In this document: piece after piece, positions 24,472 through 33,881 of the stretch | How positions within the stretch are numbered: position 1 is the first letter of the stretch | Layout of the letters: every line of letters starts with the position of its first letter | From: DASWJQ01 sp036397095 | Lineage (GTDB): Bacteria > Chloroflexota > Anaerolineae > Anaerolineales > E44-bin32 | DNA length: 64,000 nt | Direction of reading: 5' to 3' | NCBI GenBank assembly: GCA_036397095.1 | Contig: DASWJQ010000118.1 | Location: 1-64,000, forward strand | Made by a program: the position numbers and the translations under genes | Notes under the pieces: generated by a model | Database searches by the model: none | Seen by the model: only the letters and a program-made list of their open reading frames with translations | What the model was told of the DNA's origin: nothing

Positions 24472-25947
24472 CTAGCCCGGGGGTCTGTCCAGCCCCAGAC
24501 CCGACCACAGGTCGTCGATGCGGGCCTTCACCTGGGGGCTCATCTCAATACGGGCTGGCCAGCCTCGTTGGTAGCCCTCCTCGGTCAGCTTGGCCGTGGC
24601 GTCGATGCCAATCTTGCCGCCGAACGAGTGCTGGTAGGAGGCGTGATCCAAGTGGTCGACCGGCCCTTGCGTGATGACGACATCTTGGGACCAATCGACG
24701 TTGCCTAGGGCTTGCCAGGCACTCTGGCTCAAGTTCTGAACGTCAACCCAGTCATCGACAACGACGATGGTCTTGGCCAGCATCATCAGGCCCAGCCCCC
24801 ACAATCCATGGATCACCTTGCGGGCATGGCCTGGATAGCGCTTGCGGATCGAGACCAACACCAGGTTGTGGAACACACCCTGGGCCGGCATGTTGACATC
24901 GACAATTTCCGGCAGGAACAGCCGCATCAGTGGAAGGAAGATGCGCTCGGTGGCCTTGCCCATCCACACATCTTCCATCGGGGGTACGCCGACAATGGTA
25001 GTGGGGTAGGTCGGTTGGCGGCGGCGGGTGATGGCCGTCAGATGGAAGACGGGGAACGGTTCGACCGGCGTGTAATAGCCGGTGTGGTCGCCAAAGGGTC
25101 CTTCCGGCAGGTGCTCACTGGGGTCCACATAGCCTTCGAGCACATACTCCGCCTGGGCCGGCGCTTCGAGCGGCTGGCTGACGCAGTCAACGAACTCGAC
25201 GGGTGAGCCGCGCAACCAGCCGGCCAGCAGGTATTCGTCGATGTTGGGTGGCAGCGGGGCCGACGCGCACCACATTGAGGCCGGGTCGCCGCCCAGCACA
25301 ATCGCCGCCGGGATCTGGGGCTGAGCCGCCTGGCGGGCAACGCGCTCGTGTTCGGCGCCGCCCTTATGGCGCTGCCAATGGACGAGCAGTCGCTTGTCAT
25401 CGATGACCTGAAGCCGGTACATGCCGACATTGCGGGCGCCCGTTTCGGGGTCCCGGGTGATGACCTGCGGCAGGGTGATGAAACGACCGCCATCCTGGGG
25501 CCAGCACTTGAGCACCGGCAGCGACTCGAGGGAAGGGCTTTGCTCGACGACCTCCTGCGCCGGGCCTGAGCGCACCTTCGACGGCCCCATGCCAATGGAG
25601 CGCAGCGCCCCCATCAGTTCGTTGCCCCGCTGGAGCATGCCCCCCAGTCCACTCGGCAAGCGGAAGTCAAGCAGGGCACCCAGGCGCTCCCCAATTTCGT
25701 CCAGATCTTCGACGCCGAGTGCCAGCGCCATGCGGGCTTCCGAGCCGAACAGGTTGATGGCGACGGGTGCCTCGAACCCGTCCACCGATTCAAACAGCAG
25801 CGCCCGGTTGTGTTCGGCCGGGCCCTTGCTGACGCGGTCGGTGATCTCCGTAATTTCGAGGTCCCGCGAAACGGATTGCTGGATACGGGCCAACTCGCCG
25901 GCCTGATCGAGTGCGGTAAGAAAGCTGGGGAGGTCGGAAAAAGTCAT
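24472..25947 (-). CDS. ubiD: UbiD-family decarboxylase
   Basis: The 491-aa prenyl-FMN-dependent decarboxylase removes the aromatic carboxyl group in quinone synthesis. The family pattern is clear. The N-terminus is SFLTALDQAGELARI...REIT-like. The central part has PVLKCWPQDGGRFITLPQVITRDPETGARNVGMYR. It then has HWQRHKGG, PEGPFGDHTGYYTP and the C-terminal DWSQDVVITQGPVDHLDHAS. Its cofactor enzyme UbiX and prenyltransferase UbiA are encoded on the same strand downstream, with the divergent MFS gene in between. It lies 37 bp after the glutaredoxin-like gene and may be transcribed with zwf. Confidence 0.94.
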   Translation of the reverse strand: MTFSDLPSFLTALDQAGELARIQQSVSRDLEITEITDRVSKGPAEHNRALLFESVDGFEAPVAINLFGSEARMALALGVEDLDEIGERLGALLDFRLPSGLGGMLQRGNELMGALRSIGMGPSKVRSGPAQEVVEQSPSLESLPVLKCWPQDGGRFITLPQVITRDPETGARNVGMYRLQVIDDKRLLVHWQRHKGGAEHERVARQAAQPQIPAAIVLGGDPASMWCASAPLPPNIDEYLLAGWLRGSPVEFVDCVSQPLEAPAQAEYVLEGYVDPSEHLPEGPFGDHTGYYTPVEPFPVFHLTAITRRRQPTYPTTIVGVPPMEDVWMGKATERIFLPLMRLFLPEIVDVNMPAQGVFHNLVLVSIRKRYPGHARKVIHGLWGLGLMMLAKTIVVVDDWVDVQNLSQSAWQALGNVDWSQDVVITQGPVDHLDHASYQHSFGGKIGIDATAKLTEEGYQRGWPARIEMSPQVKARIDDLWSGLGLDRPPG

Positions 25948-25984
25948 CAGTGCTCCTGGTGGGGGGCCGGTGGGCGATGGAAGG

Positions 25985-26233
25985 CTAACCGAGCTCGAGG
26001 CCCAGCTTGGCGGCCACGGTTTCAGGGGCTGGGTCGGTCAGTACGCTGCCGTCGGCGAAGACGACGGTCGGAACGGTCCGGTTGCCTTGGTTCAACGAGC
26101 GCACCTGCTCATCGGCCTCGCGTGAGTCATCCACGTCAACCCAATCGAAGGCAACCTCGTGCTCCCGCAGGAAATTGGCCAGGCGCACCGCAGGTAAACA
26201 CCAGTCGGTGCCGTAGACGGTCAGGCCCGCCAC
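25985..26233 (-). CDS. Glutaredoxin/mycoredoxin-like protein with a single active-site Cys
   Basis: The 82-aa thioredoxin-fold protein has the glutaredoxin layout: LTVYGTDWCLPAVRLANFLRE, then DWVDVDD, NQGNRTVPTVVFADGSVLTDP and a final helix. The active site reads CLPA, so only the first Cys remains, as in monothiol types. The cis-Pro motif TVPT is intact. It may reduce mixed disulfides or carry an Fe-S cluster, which the sequence cannot decide. It begins 6 bp after zwf, the NADPH source, which fits a redox function. Confidence 0.85.
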   Translation of the reverse strand: MAGLTVYGTDWCLPAVRLANFLREHEVAFDWVDVDDSREADEQVRSLNQGNRTVPTVVFADGSVLTDPAPETVAAKLGLELG

Positions 26234-26239
26234 CCGGCC

Positions 26240-27703
26240 TCAATCATCATGCAGGCAGCCAAGCGACCAGTGCCTGCCCTCGCCGGCCAGCATGTCGTCG
26301 GCTTGTGCGGGCCCCCAGCTGCCCTTCTCATAGCTCGCCAGCGCCGGTGCGCCGTCCCCCTGCCAGCCGGCGATCGCCGAGTCGATGAATTGCCAGGCGA
26401 GCTCGATCGTGTCGGCCCGGGTGAACAGCGACGGATCGCCGTTGAGGGCATCCAGAATCAACCGTTCGTAGGCATCGGGAATGGCGCCGGCCCCGAAAGC
26501 GTCAGCATAGTGGAACTCCATATCGACCGAGCGCATTTCGGCGGCCTGATCCGGCACCTTGGCTTCAAAGCGCAGGTGAATGCCCTCATCCGGCTGGATG
26601 CAGATATCGAGCGCGTTGGGCCGTATGCTGGCCTCCGACTGCATCGGGAACATCAAGTGCGGAACCGACCGGAATTGAATGCGGATCTCGGTTGACTTGG
26701 CCTCCAACTCCTTGCCCGAGCGCAGATAGAAAGGAACGTCCTTCCAGCGCCAATTGTCGATGAACAGGCGCAGGGCGGCATAAGTCGGCGTGCGGGAGCT
26801 TTCGGCGACGCCCTCGGTCTGCAGGTAACCGTCGTACTGGGCCAGGACGCTGTGCTGGCGGATGCTGTCTTCCTTCATCGGCCGGATCGATCGCAGCACC
26901 TTGACCCGCTCATTGCGGATGTCGTTGGCGCCGAACGAGGCCGGAGGCTCCATCGCCACCAGCGACAGCAGCTGCATCAGGTGGTTTTGGAACATATCTC
27001 GCAGCACGCCGACCCCGTCATAGAAGTTGGCCCGGTGGCCGACGCCGACCGATTCGGCAACTGTGATCTGCACATGGTCGATGTAGTTGCGGTTCCAGAC
27101 GGGCTCGAAAATGCTGTTGGCGAACCGGAAAACCAACACGTTCTGGACGGTTTCTTTGCCCAGGTAGTGGTCGATACGGTAAATCTGGTCTTCCTCCAAC
27201 ACCGTGTGGGCGACTTCGTTGAGATTGCGCGCCGATTCGAGGTCGTGGCCGAAGGGTTTCTCGATGACCACCCGGCGCCAGCCATGGTCTTCGGCGACCA
27301 TGTTGCGCTCCCCCAGTCGATGAAGCGCCGGCTGATAGACCGAAGGCGGGGTGGCCAGGTAGTAGAGGCGATTGCCCTTGCCGTCGGCTTCGATGACCTC
27401 GAGCCGGGCGATCAGCTCGTCCATGTCACCGATCTCTTTGAAATCGCCGGATACATAGCCGAGCCGCTCGGCAAACGGCTGCCAGGCCATCGGATCGGGC
27501 TCGCCGTCGCCGAACTCAGTGACGGCGACCAGCATCTCCTGGCGGAAGCTGTCGTCGGAGGCCTTGGTGCGGGCCATGCCCAGGATGTGAAACGCTTCGG
27601 GCAGCCGGTCCTTGGTGGACAAGTTGAACAGGGCCGGGATCAGTTTGCGCTCGGTCAAGTCGCCGGAGGCGCCGAAGATCACGATGGTGGTTGGTGTCGG
27701 CAT
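26240..27703 (-). CDS. zwf: Glucose-6-phosphate 1-dehydrogenase
   Basis: The 487-aa enzyme oxidises glucose-6-phosphate to 6-phosphogluconolactone and yields NADPH in the pentose phosphate pathway. The NADP-binding GASGDLTERKL lies at residue 10. VIEKPFGHDL and the substrate-site signature RIDHYLGKE (about 175) follow, with the C-terminal beta+alpha domain complete. ATG 27703 (MPTPTTIVIFGASG) is preceded by GGGAGAAATGC; the longer frame lacks similarity. No pgl or gnd gene is adjacent; grx and ubiD follow on the same strand. Confidence 0.95.
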   Translation of the reverse strand: MPTPTTIVIFGASGDLTERKLIPALFNLSTKDRLPEAFHILGMARTKASDDSFRQEMLVAVTEFGDGEPDPMAWQPFAERLGYVSGDFKEIGDMDELIARLEVIEADGKGNRLYYLATPPSVYQPALHRLGERNMVAEDHGWRRVVIEKPFGHDLESARNLNEVAHTVLEEDQIYRIDHYLGKETVQNVLVFRFANSIFEPVWNRNYIDHVQITVAESVGVGHRANFYDGVGVLRDMFQNHLMQLLSLVAMEPPASFGANDIRNERVKVLRSIRPMKEDSIRQHSVLAQYDGYLQTEGVAESSRTPTYAALRLFIDNWRWKDVPFYLRSGKELEAKSTEIRIQFRSVPHLMFPMQSEASIRPNALDICIQPDEGIHLRFEAKVPDQAAEMRSVDMEFHYADAFGAGAIPDAYERLILDALNGDPSLFTRADTIELAWQFIDSAIAGWQGDGAPALASYEKGSWGPAQADDMLAGEGRHWSLGCLHDD

Positions 27704-27787
27704 GCATTTCTCCCAAAGCCGGGGCCGGATTCCCGACCTGCCCATTCTAGCAAACGGCGCTGCCTGTGGTGGTCCGGCCAGCGCCGT

Positions 27788-27804
27788 TATAATCACGCCC
27801 CATG
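27788..27804 (+). promoter_or_regulatory. -10 box for a leaderless C39-peptidase transcript
   Basis: A perfect TATAAT at 27788-27793 ends 8 nt before ATG 27802 and there is no Shine-Dalgarno sequence. The divergent zwf start is 85 bp away. Confidence 0.6.
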
Positions 27805-29055
27805 AATTCCCGGATGATGTGGTGGGGCTGGTTCCTCGTCGGGGCCGCCGCCACCCTGCTGATGCTGTTCGCCGTTTACCAACTGCCGCCGGTCAAGTTT
27901 GCCCTAGAGTGGCGCTTCGACAAGGCCGAAGGCATTGTCCGCGGCTGGCTCTACCCGGGAGATACGCTGCCGTCGATGGCGGCTGCCGCCCCGGCCAGGC
28001 TGCCCACCGCCCGGCCCAGCCCTACGCCAACGGCGACCGATTCGGGGCAAGCGGCGGCGCCGGCCGCAGCGCCTAGCCCAACGTCGACCCCGCTGCCGGA
28101 CCACGTGCAGCTGGCGGCACCCGCCTGGGAGAAGCAGGATTGGAACAACTGCGGACCGGCCACGCTGGCGCTCCAACTGCGCTACTTCGGTTGGCAGGGC
28201 GATCAGTTCGAGATATCCGACCTGCTCAAACCCGATCGGGGGGACAAGAACGTCAATATCGACGAACTGGCCTACTACGTCCGCACCCGCGCCGGTTGGC
28301 TTAACGCCGAATTCCGCGTGGGTGGGGACTTTGCCTCGCTGGAGCGGCTGCTGGCAGCCGGCTACCCGGTCATGGTCGAGAAGGGCTTCCTCCTCGATGA
28401 GAACGACGGGGGCGGCGGCTGGGCCGGCCACTACCTGCTGCTGACGGGCTACGACCGGACCGAGCGGTTGTTCACGGTCCAGGACACCAACCCGACGACC
28501 GGCGGCGCCGACCGGGTGATAGGCTACCAGGCGCTCGACAGTGGCTGGCGGGAATTCAACCGCGTGTACCTGGTGCTGTTCCTGCCCGAGGATCAGCAGG
28601 AAATCGAGGCGCTGCTTGGCCCGGATGCCGACCTGGCCGAAAACCGCCAGCGGGCAATCGAGACGGCGCGGCAGGAGATCGAAGCCGGTCCCGAAGATGC
28701 ATACGCCTGGTTCAATCTGGGGACCAACCTGGTGTACTTCGAGCGCTACGGCGAGGCTGCCGGAGCCTTCGATCAAGCGCTGTCTCTAGGCTTACCCTGG
28801 CGGTTTACCCGCTACCAGTTCGGCCCGTACCTGGCCTATTTCCACATGGGCCGGCACGAGGACGTGATCGAACTGGCCGACGCCACGCTCTACCGGACAT
28901 CGAAAGCCGAGGAGTCGCTGTTGTGGCGCGGTTGGGCCCGGATGCAGCAAGGGGACCGCAACGGCGCCGCCGCCGATTTTCGGGCGGCGCTGGGCGTCAA
29001 TCCCAATTACCTCGACGCACAATACGCGCTGGATTACCTGCTTTCGGGCGGGTAG
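27802..29055 (+). CDS. Membrane-anchored C39-like peptidase with TPR-like C-terminus
   Basis: The 417-aa protein has an N-terminal membrane segment (WWGWFLVGAAATLLMLFAVY), then a Pro/Thr/Ala-rich spacer (residues about 55-98). A papain-like C39 domain begins KQDWNNCGPATLALQL, with the catalytic Cys near residue 117. The family's His-containing GGWAGHYLLLTGYD lies near 209 and DTNPT near 231. Residues about 285-417 form TPR-like helical repeats (AYAWFNLGTNLVYFERYGEAAGAFDQAL and others). It is probably anchored with the protease outside. The substrate is unknown and no peptide-export ABC transporter is adjacent. Confidence 0.82.
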   Translation: MNSRMMWWGWFLVGAAATLLMLFAVYQLPPVKFALEWRFDKAEGIVRGWLYPGDTLPSMAAAAPARLPTARPSPTPTATDSGQAAAPAAAPSPTSTPLPDHVQLAAPAWEKQDWNNCGPATLALQLRYFGWQGDQFEISDLLKPDRGDKNVNIDELAYYVRTRAGWLNAEFRVGGDFASLERLLAAGYPVMVEKGFLLDENDGGGGWAGHYLLLTGYDRTERLFTVQDTNPTTGGADRVIGYQALDSGWREFNRVYLVLFLPEDQQEIEALLGPDADLAENRQRAIETARQEIEAGPEDAYAWFNLGTNLVYFERYGEAAGAFDQALSLGLPWRFTRYQFGPYLAYFHMGRHEDVIELADATLYRTSKAEESLLWRGWARMQQGDRNGAAADFRAALGVNPNYLDAQYALDYLLSGG

Positions 29056-29587
29056 AACCCCGCAAACAACCTGGATCTATGGCCACCGCAGGGTGGCCAC
29101 CACCCATTGGAAGCGCACGGTCCGTTGCCGTCGACGGACCGTTGTGGGGCGCATCGCAATGCGCCCCTCCGGGTTGAATTCGCAGGCGACCTGGCGGCAT
29201 GATCCCGAGGTCGAGAAGATCGCCGGTTTGGCCGGGAATCCGATCCCGAAATCGAGGACGCCTCAAAAACGCCAGCGTATGGGCACGATATATCGTCCCC
29301 CTACCAGGTTGGGGCGGCGGCCATCCATTGGAAGCGCACGGTCCGTTGCCGTCGACGGACCGACAACGGGTTGGGTTTGCATGCGACCTGGCGTCGGCAT
29401 GACCCTGGGGGTCCTGTCGAGGCAGGTTGGAATGCGCCCGCCCCGTTGCGGACCCCCGGGGTCGGGTAGAAATCGGCATTGAACCCGAAGCCGTCCGCTT
29501 AATCTCCCCGTAAGCCTGCTCGATCACAATGAAAACCGATGGTTGCTGTAAACTTTATCCACACTCAACCAAGGCAGGGCGCATTTG
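29056..29587 (+). repeat. 530-bp gap with 37-bp direct repeats and palindromes
   Basis: An identical 37-bp block occurs at 29105-29141 and 29326-29362 (221 bp apart). Each contains an inverted repeat, CGGTCCGT...ACGGACCG. GTGGGGCGCATCGCAATGCGCCCC at 29144-29167, followed by GGGTTGAATT, is a reverse-oriented relative of 14713-14754. GACCCCCGGGGTC-type palindromes occur at 29401-29466. Short frames across it have poor coding character. The promoter of the following regulator (TAAACT at about 29550) is at its right end. Confidence 0.7.
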
Positions 29588-30283
29588 ATGGCAAAGACCG
29601 CGGCCAGGAAGGTCCTGGTCGTTGATGATGAACGCACAATCCGTGAGGTGCTGCGCCGCTACTTGGAACGCGAAGGATTCCAGGTCAGCGAAGCCCAGGA
29701 TGGCGCCGAGGCTTTGGCCGCCGCCTCGCAGGATCCTCCGGATCTGGTCGTGCTCGACTTAATGCTGCCCAAGGTCGATGGCCTGGAGGTGGCGAGGCAG
29801 CTCCGCTCCGAGCGCCGCGTGCCGATCGTTATGCTGACGGCCAAGGGCGAGCTCGAGGACCGCATCGAAGGTCTCGAGCTTGGCGCCGACGATTACATCG
29901 TTAAGCCATTCAGCCCGCGCGAGGTCATGCTGCGCGTCAATGCTGTACTGCGGCGCGCTGCCGAGGGCACGATCGCGGCGGGCGAAGTCGTTGAGGCCAG
30001 TGGTCTGCGGCTCGACCCCGGAACGCGCCAGGTCAGTCTGGCGGCGAACCCCGTCGATCTGACGGCCAAGGAGTTTGATCTGCTCTACTTCCTGATGCAG
30101 CACCCGCAGCAAGTGTTCAGCCGCGAACAGCTGCTGGACCATGTCTGGGGTTACGAATTTTACGGCGATCCATCAACCGTCACCGTGCACATACGCCGTC
30201 TGCGGGAGAAGATCGAGGAAGACCCGTCGGAACCCAAGCGGCTGCGCACCGTCTGGGGCGTGGGCTACAAGTACGATGGCTAG
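29588..30283 (+). CDS. OmpR-family two-component response regulator
   Basis: The 231-aa regulator has a receiver domain (about 8-120) with acidic pair DD at 13-14, phospho-acceptor Asp near 57 in VVLDLMLP, and the MLTAKGE and DDYIVKPF motifs. A C-terminal winged-helix DNA-binding domain (about 135-231) ends LRTVWGVGYKYDG. ATG 29588 is preceded by TTG 29585 in frame; I prefer the ATG. The gene overlaps its histidine kinase by 8 nt. The target genes are unknown. Confidence 0.95.
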   Translation: MAKTAARKVLVVDDERTIREVLRRYLEREGFQVSEAQDGAEALAAASQDPPDLVVLDLMLPKVDGLEVARQLRSERRVPIVMLTAKGELEDRIEGLELGADDYIVKPFSPREVMLRVNAVLRRAAEGTIAAGEVVEASGLRLDPGTRQVSLAANPVDLTAKEFDLLYFLMQHPQQVFSREQLLDHVWGYEFYGDPSTVTVHIRRLREKIEEDPSEPKRLRTVWGVGYKYDG

Positions 30284-31550
30284 CCGAAGCTCGAGCGCAC
30301 CCGCGCTGCGTTACCTGGCCGGCATTGGCGCCGCTTTCGCCGGGACGGTGGGGCTGACCGCCTGGTGGATGCGGCCACCCCAGGAAGACCTGATCCAATT
30401 GGCCGGCATCTACGGCCTGACGGCGCTTGCTTCGGTTGCCGTCGGCTTTGGCGCCCAACGGTCGGGTCTGTGGCGCCGGCTGGGTAGTCTGGCCGGGTCG
30501 CTGACGCTGGGCTACATCTTGGCCGCCGGGCTGACGCTGATCAATGTTTGGGTGACGGCCCGCCTCATGTTCATTTCGCAGCACGACCTGGCGTTGGCTG
30601 GCGTGCTGCTGCTCTTTGCCAGCGGCATCTCCGTGTCGTTCGGATACCTGCTGTCGCGCAGTCTGGCCGGCTCACTGCGCACCATGATCGACGCCGCCGA
30701 GAACCTGAGCCAGGGTGATTTCAGCGCCCGCGTTCCCGTCGAAGGCACCGACGAAGTGGCTCTTCTTGGGCGGGCCTTCAACCGCATGGCCAGCCGGCTG
30801 GAGCTGGCCGACGCCGAAGCCCAGCGGTTGGAGGATGCACGGCGCGACTTCGTCGCCTGGGTCTCGCACGACTTGCGCACGCCGCTGGCAGCGCTGCGGG
30901 CGATGATTGATGCCATGGCCGAAGGTGTGGTGACCGAGCCCGACAACGTCGCCCGCTACCTAAAGCAAAGCCAATCCGAAATTGACCGGCTCAATGGGCT
31001 GATCGATGACCTGTTTGAATTGTCGCGCTTGGACACCGGCCATCTGCAGTTGGGCTACGAGCTGTGCTCACTGAGTGACTTAGTGTCCGATACGGTCGGC
31101 AGCCTGGCGCCGCGGGCGGCGGCCAAGGGGGTCGCAGTGACGGCCGAAATCGATGCAATGGTGGATCCGGTTCGGATCGCCCCGCGGCACATCGGCCGGG
31201 CGCTCCACAATCTACTGGACAATGCCCTGCGCCACACGCCGGCCGGCGGCTCGATCGAACTGCGGGTGCACCGGCGGGAGCAGGGCGTCGAAGTTGCCGT
31301 GCACGACACTGGCGAGGGGGTTAATCCGGCCGAGCTGGATTTGATCTTCGAGCGTTTCTACCGGGCCGAAGCCAGTCGGTCTCGCAGCGGGGCCGATTCG
31401 GCCGGCGCCGGCCTGGGGCTGGCCATCGCCCGAGGCATGATCGAGGCGCACGGCGGCCGGATTTGGGCCGAGTCGAACGGCCAGGGGGCGACCTTCCGTT
31501 TTACGCTGCCTAACAGCCACTTGGCTGCCCAAAGCGCATCTGCTCCATGA
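30276..31550 (+). CDS. HAMP-domain sensor histidine kinase
   Basis: The 424-aa kinase has three or four N-terminal hydrophobic segments within residues 10-128 and almost no extracytoplasmic loop. A HAMP domain follows (about 125-178). The H-box is VSHDLRTPLAALRAM with phospho-acceptor His near 198. The HATPase has an N-box LDNALRHTP, DTGEGV and GAGLGLAIARG. The lack of a sensing loop suggests an intramembrane or partner-borne signal. It overlaps the regulator upstream and shares ATGA with the thioredoxin lipoprotein downstream, so the three form one operon. Confidence 0.94.
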   Translation: MASRSSSAPALRYLAGIGAAFAGTVGLTAWWMRPPQEDLIQLAGIYGLTALASVAVGFGAQRSGLWRRLGSLAGSLTLGYILAAGLTLINVWVTARLMFISQHDLALAGVLLLFASGISVSFGYLLSRSLAGSLRTMIDAAENLSQGDFSARVPVEGTDEVALLGRAFNRMASRLELADAEAQRLEDARRDFVAWVSHDLRTPLAALRAMIDAMAEGVVTEPDNVARYLKQSQSEIDRLNGLIDDLFELSRLDTGHLQLGYELCSLSDLVSDTVGSLAPRAAAKGVAVTAEIDAMVDPVRIAPRHIGRALHNLLDNALRHTPAGGSIELRVHRREQGVEVAVHDTGEGVNPAELDLIFERFYRAEASRSRSGADSAGAGLGLAIARGMIEAHGGRIWAESNGQGATFRFTLPNSHLAAQSASAP

Positions 31551-32095
31551 GGCTTGCCCTGCTGACCGCCATGCTGCTGGCATCGCTGGCGGCCTGTGCG
31601 CCAGCAGTTGAGGCGCCATCCCCGGTGGAGGCGGCGGTGGAACCACCAGCTTTGGAAGATTACGGACCGGCGCCCCCGGTCGAAGGTCGAGTCTGGCTCA
31701 ACCGGGCCGAACCGACCTCGTGGGAGTCCTTGCGTGGCCAAGTTGTGCTGGTGGAAATGTGGACCTTTGGCTGTGTCAATTGCCAGCGGGTCATTCCCTA
31801 CTTGCGCGATTGGCATGCGCGCTACGGCCAGCAGGGGTTGGTCATTGTTGGCAACCACTATCCCGAATTCGGTTTCGAGGCCGACCTCGACAAGCTGCGT
31901 CAGGCCGTCGAGCAGTGGGACATCGCCTATCCGGTGGTGCAGGACAATGAGGGGGTCAACTGGCGGGCGTATGGCAATCGTTACTGGCCGACGACATACC
32001 TGATCGACAAGTTGGGCCACCTGCGCTACCAGCACATTGGCGAAGGCGCCTACGCTGCGACCGAGACTGCCATCCAGGCGTTGCTCGCCGAGTAG
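31547..32095 (+). CDS. Thioredoxin-fold lipoprotein (TlpA/DipZ-C-terminal-like)
   Basis: The 182-aa precursor has a lipobox LAAC (Cys near residue 17) and a short linker. A TlpA-like domain follows, with active site CVNC at residues 76-79 in MWTFGCVNCQRVIPYLRDW and cis-Pro region WPTTYLID near 148. It resembles the periplasmic C-terminal domain of DipZ-type proteins. It probably acts in thiol redox outside the membrane. It is translationally coupled to the kinase gene (ATGA at 31547-31550), suggesting that the two-component system senses envelope redox or that this protein feeds it a signal. Confidence 0.87.
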   Translation: MRLALLTAMLLASLAACAPAVEAPSPVEAAVEPPALEDYGPAPPVEGRVWLNRAEPTSWESLRGQVVLVEMWTFGCVNCQRVIPYLRDWHARYGQQGLVIVGNHYPEFGFEADLDKLRQAVEQWDIAYPVVQDNEGVNWRAYGNRYWPTTYLIDKLGHLRYQHIGEGAYAATETAIQALLAE

Positions 32096-32222
32096 CAAAA
32101 CTAACCACCAAGACGCCAAGGGCACAAAGGAATCATAAGGAACACAAAGTGTTGGCCCACGACCCACGCGGGCGCTGCTTTGTGTCCCCATTCATCTCTT
32201 CGTGACCTTTGAGGCTTTGTGG
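32096..32222. repeat. Palindromic 'AACCACCAAG' dispersed repeat
   Basis: The whole gap between convergent genes is one large imperfect inverted repeat. The left arm reads AACCACCAAGACGCCAAGGG then CACAAAGG. The right arm ends CTTTGTGTCC...GTGACCTTTGAGGC then TTTGTGGT. The same words occur at 55203-55410 and in part at 4747-4851. It may serve as a bidirectional terminator. Confidence 0.7.
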
Positions 32223-33881
32223 TCAGCCGCCGAATAGCGTTTCCTTACCCTGGCGGGCGCGCGCCCGCTGGGCTTCTCCGCCGACGGAACCCAGGGCAGC
32301 GTACAGCGTCTCGTCGTAGTCGCGCGTTCTGACCACGACCGGCATCGGCACGGCATGCCCCAGGATCAGCGCCTGTTGGCGGGTGTCGAGGCGCGCCAGC
32401 ACTTCACGCAGTGAACTGGCCCCACTGACCCCCGAGAAGACGGCACGGATGTCGGCCTCGTTGTCCAGCAGGCAGGTGACGCGTGTGCCGATCTGGCTCA
32501 TCACCTCGTCATCAATCCCGCTCGGACGCTGGTCGACGATCAGCAGCGTGACGTTGTACTTACGCAGCTCGCGGGCGATGTTGCCGAAGATGGTGTGGCC
32601 GGCAATTTGCGGGTCGAGGAACTTGTGAGCCTCCTCGATCACGATCATTAACGGCCGGGGCTCATCACCTCGTTTGCCGGCGGCCAGGTTCTTCTGCTTG
32701 ACATAGCGTTGGTGGATGCGGCGGGTCAGATAGTTGGCCACCAGAACATAGGCCGCCAGGTTGTTGCCGTACGTGCCAAACTCGAGCACGACGCTGGTGC
32801 CCATATTCAACCGGTTGAAGATGTCGTCAACGGCGTCGTCGCCATCGCCTTCCACCAGGAAGTCCATCCGGCGGAAGAACTCGAACTTGCGTTGGATGGC
32901 GCCCAGTGTGCCGGCCACGATCCGCTGGCTGTCGAGCAGCTCTTGGATCTCGGGTGAATCGCCGCCTTCCTCCAGGAGCTTGCTGATCCAATCTTCACCC
33001 AACTGTCGGCGCAGGAAATAGAGCGCACCGGTTTGCACGTCGCTAAGGCCCAGTAGGCCACTGAGCATTTCGACATCCTCGGGTTCGAGCTGGCGATAAC
33101 CGAGGCGGAGCACCCGGTCGACCTTGGAGCCGCGGGCGCGTGAAGTGGCCTCATCGAGGGTGACCACGCTGACGCGGCCGTCGGGGAACAGCTGGCGCAG
33201 GCCTTTGAACTCGCGGCCGGTCTCGTCCATCACCGCCCAGCCGTAGTCGTTGTGCATGTCGAAGATCAAGCTGGAGGCCAGGCCCGATTTGACAACGCCG
33301 GCCAGCAGCGTGCGGGTGATGAATGACTTACCGGTGCCGCTTTTGCCGAAGACGCCGGACGAGCGTTCGACGAAACGGGCCAGATCCAGGTTGACCTGGA
33401 CAGTTTCCATTTCCAGCGGGGTTCCGACGTAGAAATGGGTTTCGTCCTCCTGGCCGAACACGCGGGCAACATCTTCGGCGCTGGCCTCGTAGACCGGCGA
33501 GAAATGGGACGGAATGGTCTTGATCGGCCGCGGCTCGGGGCTGTCCTCATCCAGCATGAGCATCGGGCTGACATGGGCCGTGCCGTAGGCGACGCCGCCG
33601 CGCAACACGTCGGCCAGGAAGTCGTCATCGCTGGCCGGTGGGCGGCGGGCCAGATCCGGGTTGGTTGACCCCAGGGCCAGGTCGGTCAGCAGGCCGAAGA
33701 ATTGGCGGCCGGTCTCGCGACCCCGCAGCACGACATAGCGGCCGACGGCCAGCTTTTCCAAGGAGAAGCGCGGGTCGAGCTTGACGGTCAGGCCGGCCGA
33801 CAGCGAGCCCTCGACGACCACGCCCAGCGGGCTGTCCTTACGCTTGGGAAAAAGCGCATCAAAGGATGGATGATCGGTCAT
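32223..33881 (-). CDS. herA: HerA-like hexameric DNA translocase/helicase
   Basis: The 552-aa ATPase has an N-terminal HAS-barrel-like domain (about 15-75), Walker A FGKSGTGKSF near 179-187, Walker B LMIVIEEAHKF near 420 and a downstream VDQRPSGID arginine-finger region. HerA forms a ring that drives the NurA nuclease to resect DNA ends. NurA is encoded two genes upstream in the same operon. Its ATG overlaps the stop of the middle gene by 4 nt. In bacteria HerA also occurs in antiviral systems, but the NurA partner and housekeeping neighbours favour DNA repair here. Confidence 0.9.
   Translation of the reverse strand: MTDHPSFDALFPKRKDSPLGVVVEGSLSAGLTVKLDPRFSLEKLAVGRYVVLRGRETGRQFFGLLTDLALGSTNPDLARRPPASDDDFLADVLRGGVAYGTAHVSPMLMLDEDSPEPRPIKTIPSHFSPVYEASAEDVARVFGQEDETHFYVGTPLEMETVQVNLDLARFVERSSGVFGKSGTGKSFITRTLLAGVVKSGLASSLIFDMHNDYGWAVMDETGREFKGLRQLFPDGRVSVVTLDEATSRARGSKVDRVLRLGYRQLEPEDVEMLSGLLGLSDVQTGALYFLRRQLGEDWISKLLEEGGDSPEIQELLDSQRIVAGTLGAIQRKFEFFRRMDFLVEGDGDDAVDDIFNRLNMGTSVVLEFGTYGNNLAAYVLVANYLTRRIHQRYVKQKNLAAGKRGDEPRPLMIVIEEAHKFLDPQIAGHTIFGNIARELRKYNVTLLIVDQRPSGIDDEVMSQIGTRVTCLLDNEADIRAVFSGVSGASSLREVLARLDTRQQALILGHAVPMPVVVRTRDYDETLYAALGSVGGEAQRARARQGKETLFGG

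Noticed and set aside
26852..27805. 317-codon plus-strand ORF inside zwf
   Set aside because: Antisense shadow of a highly conserved gene; long antisense frames are common at this GC content.
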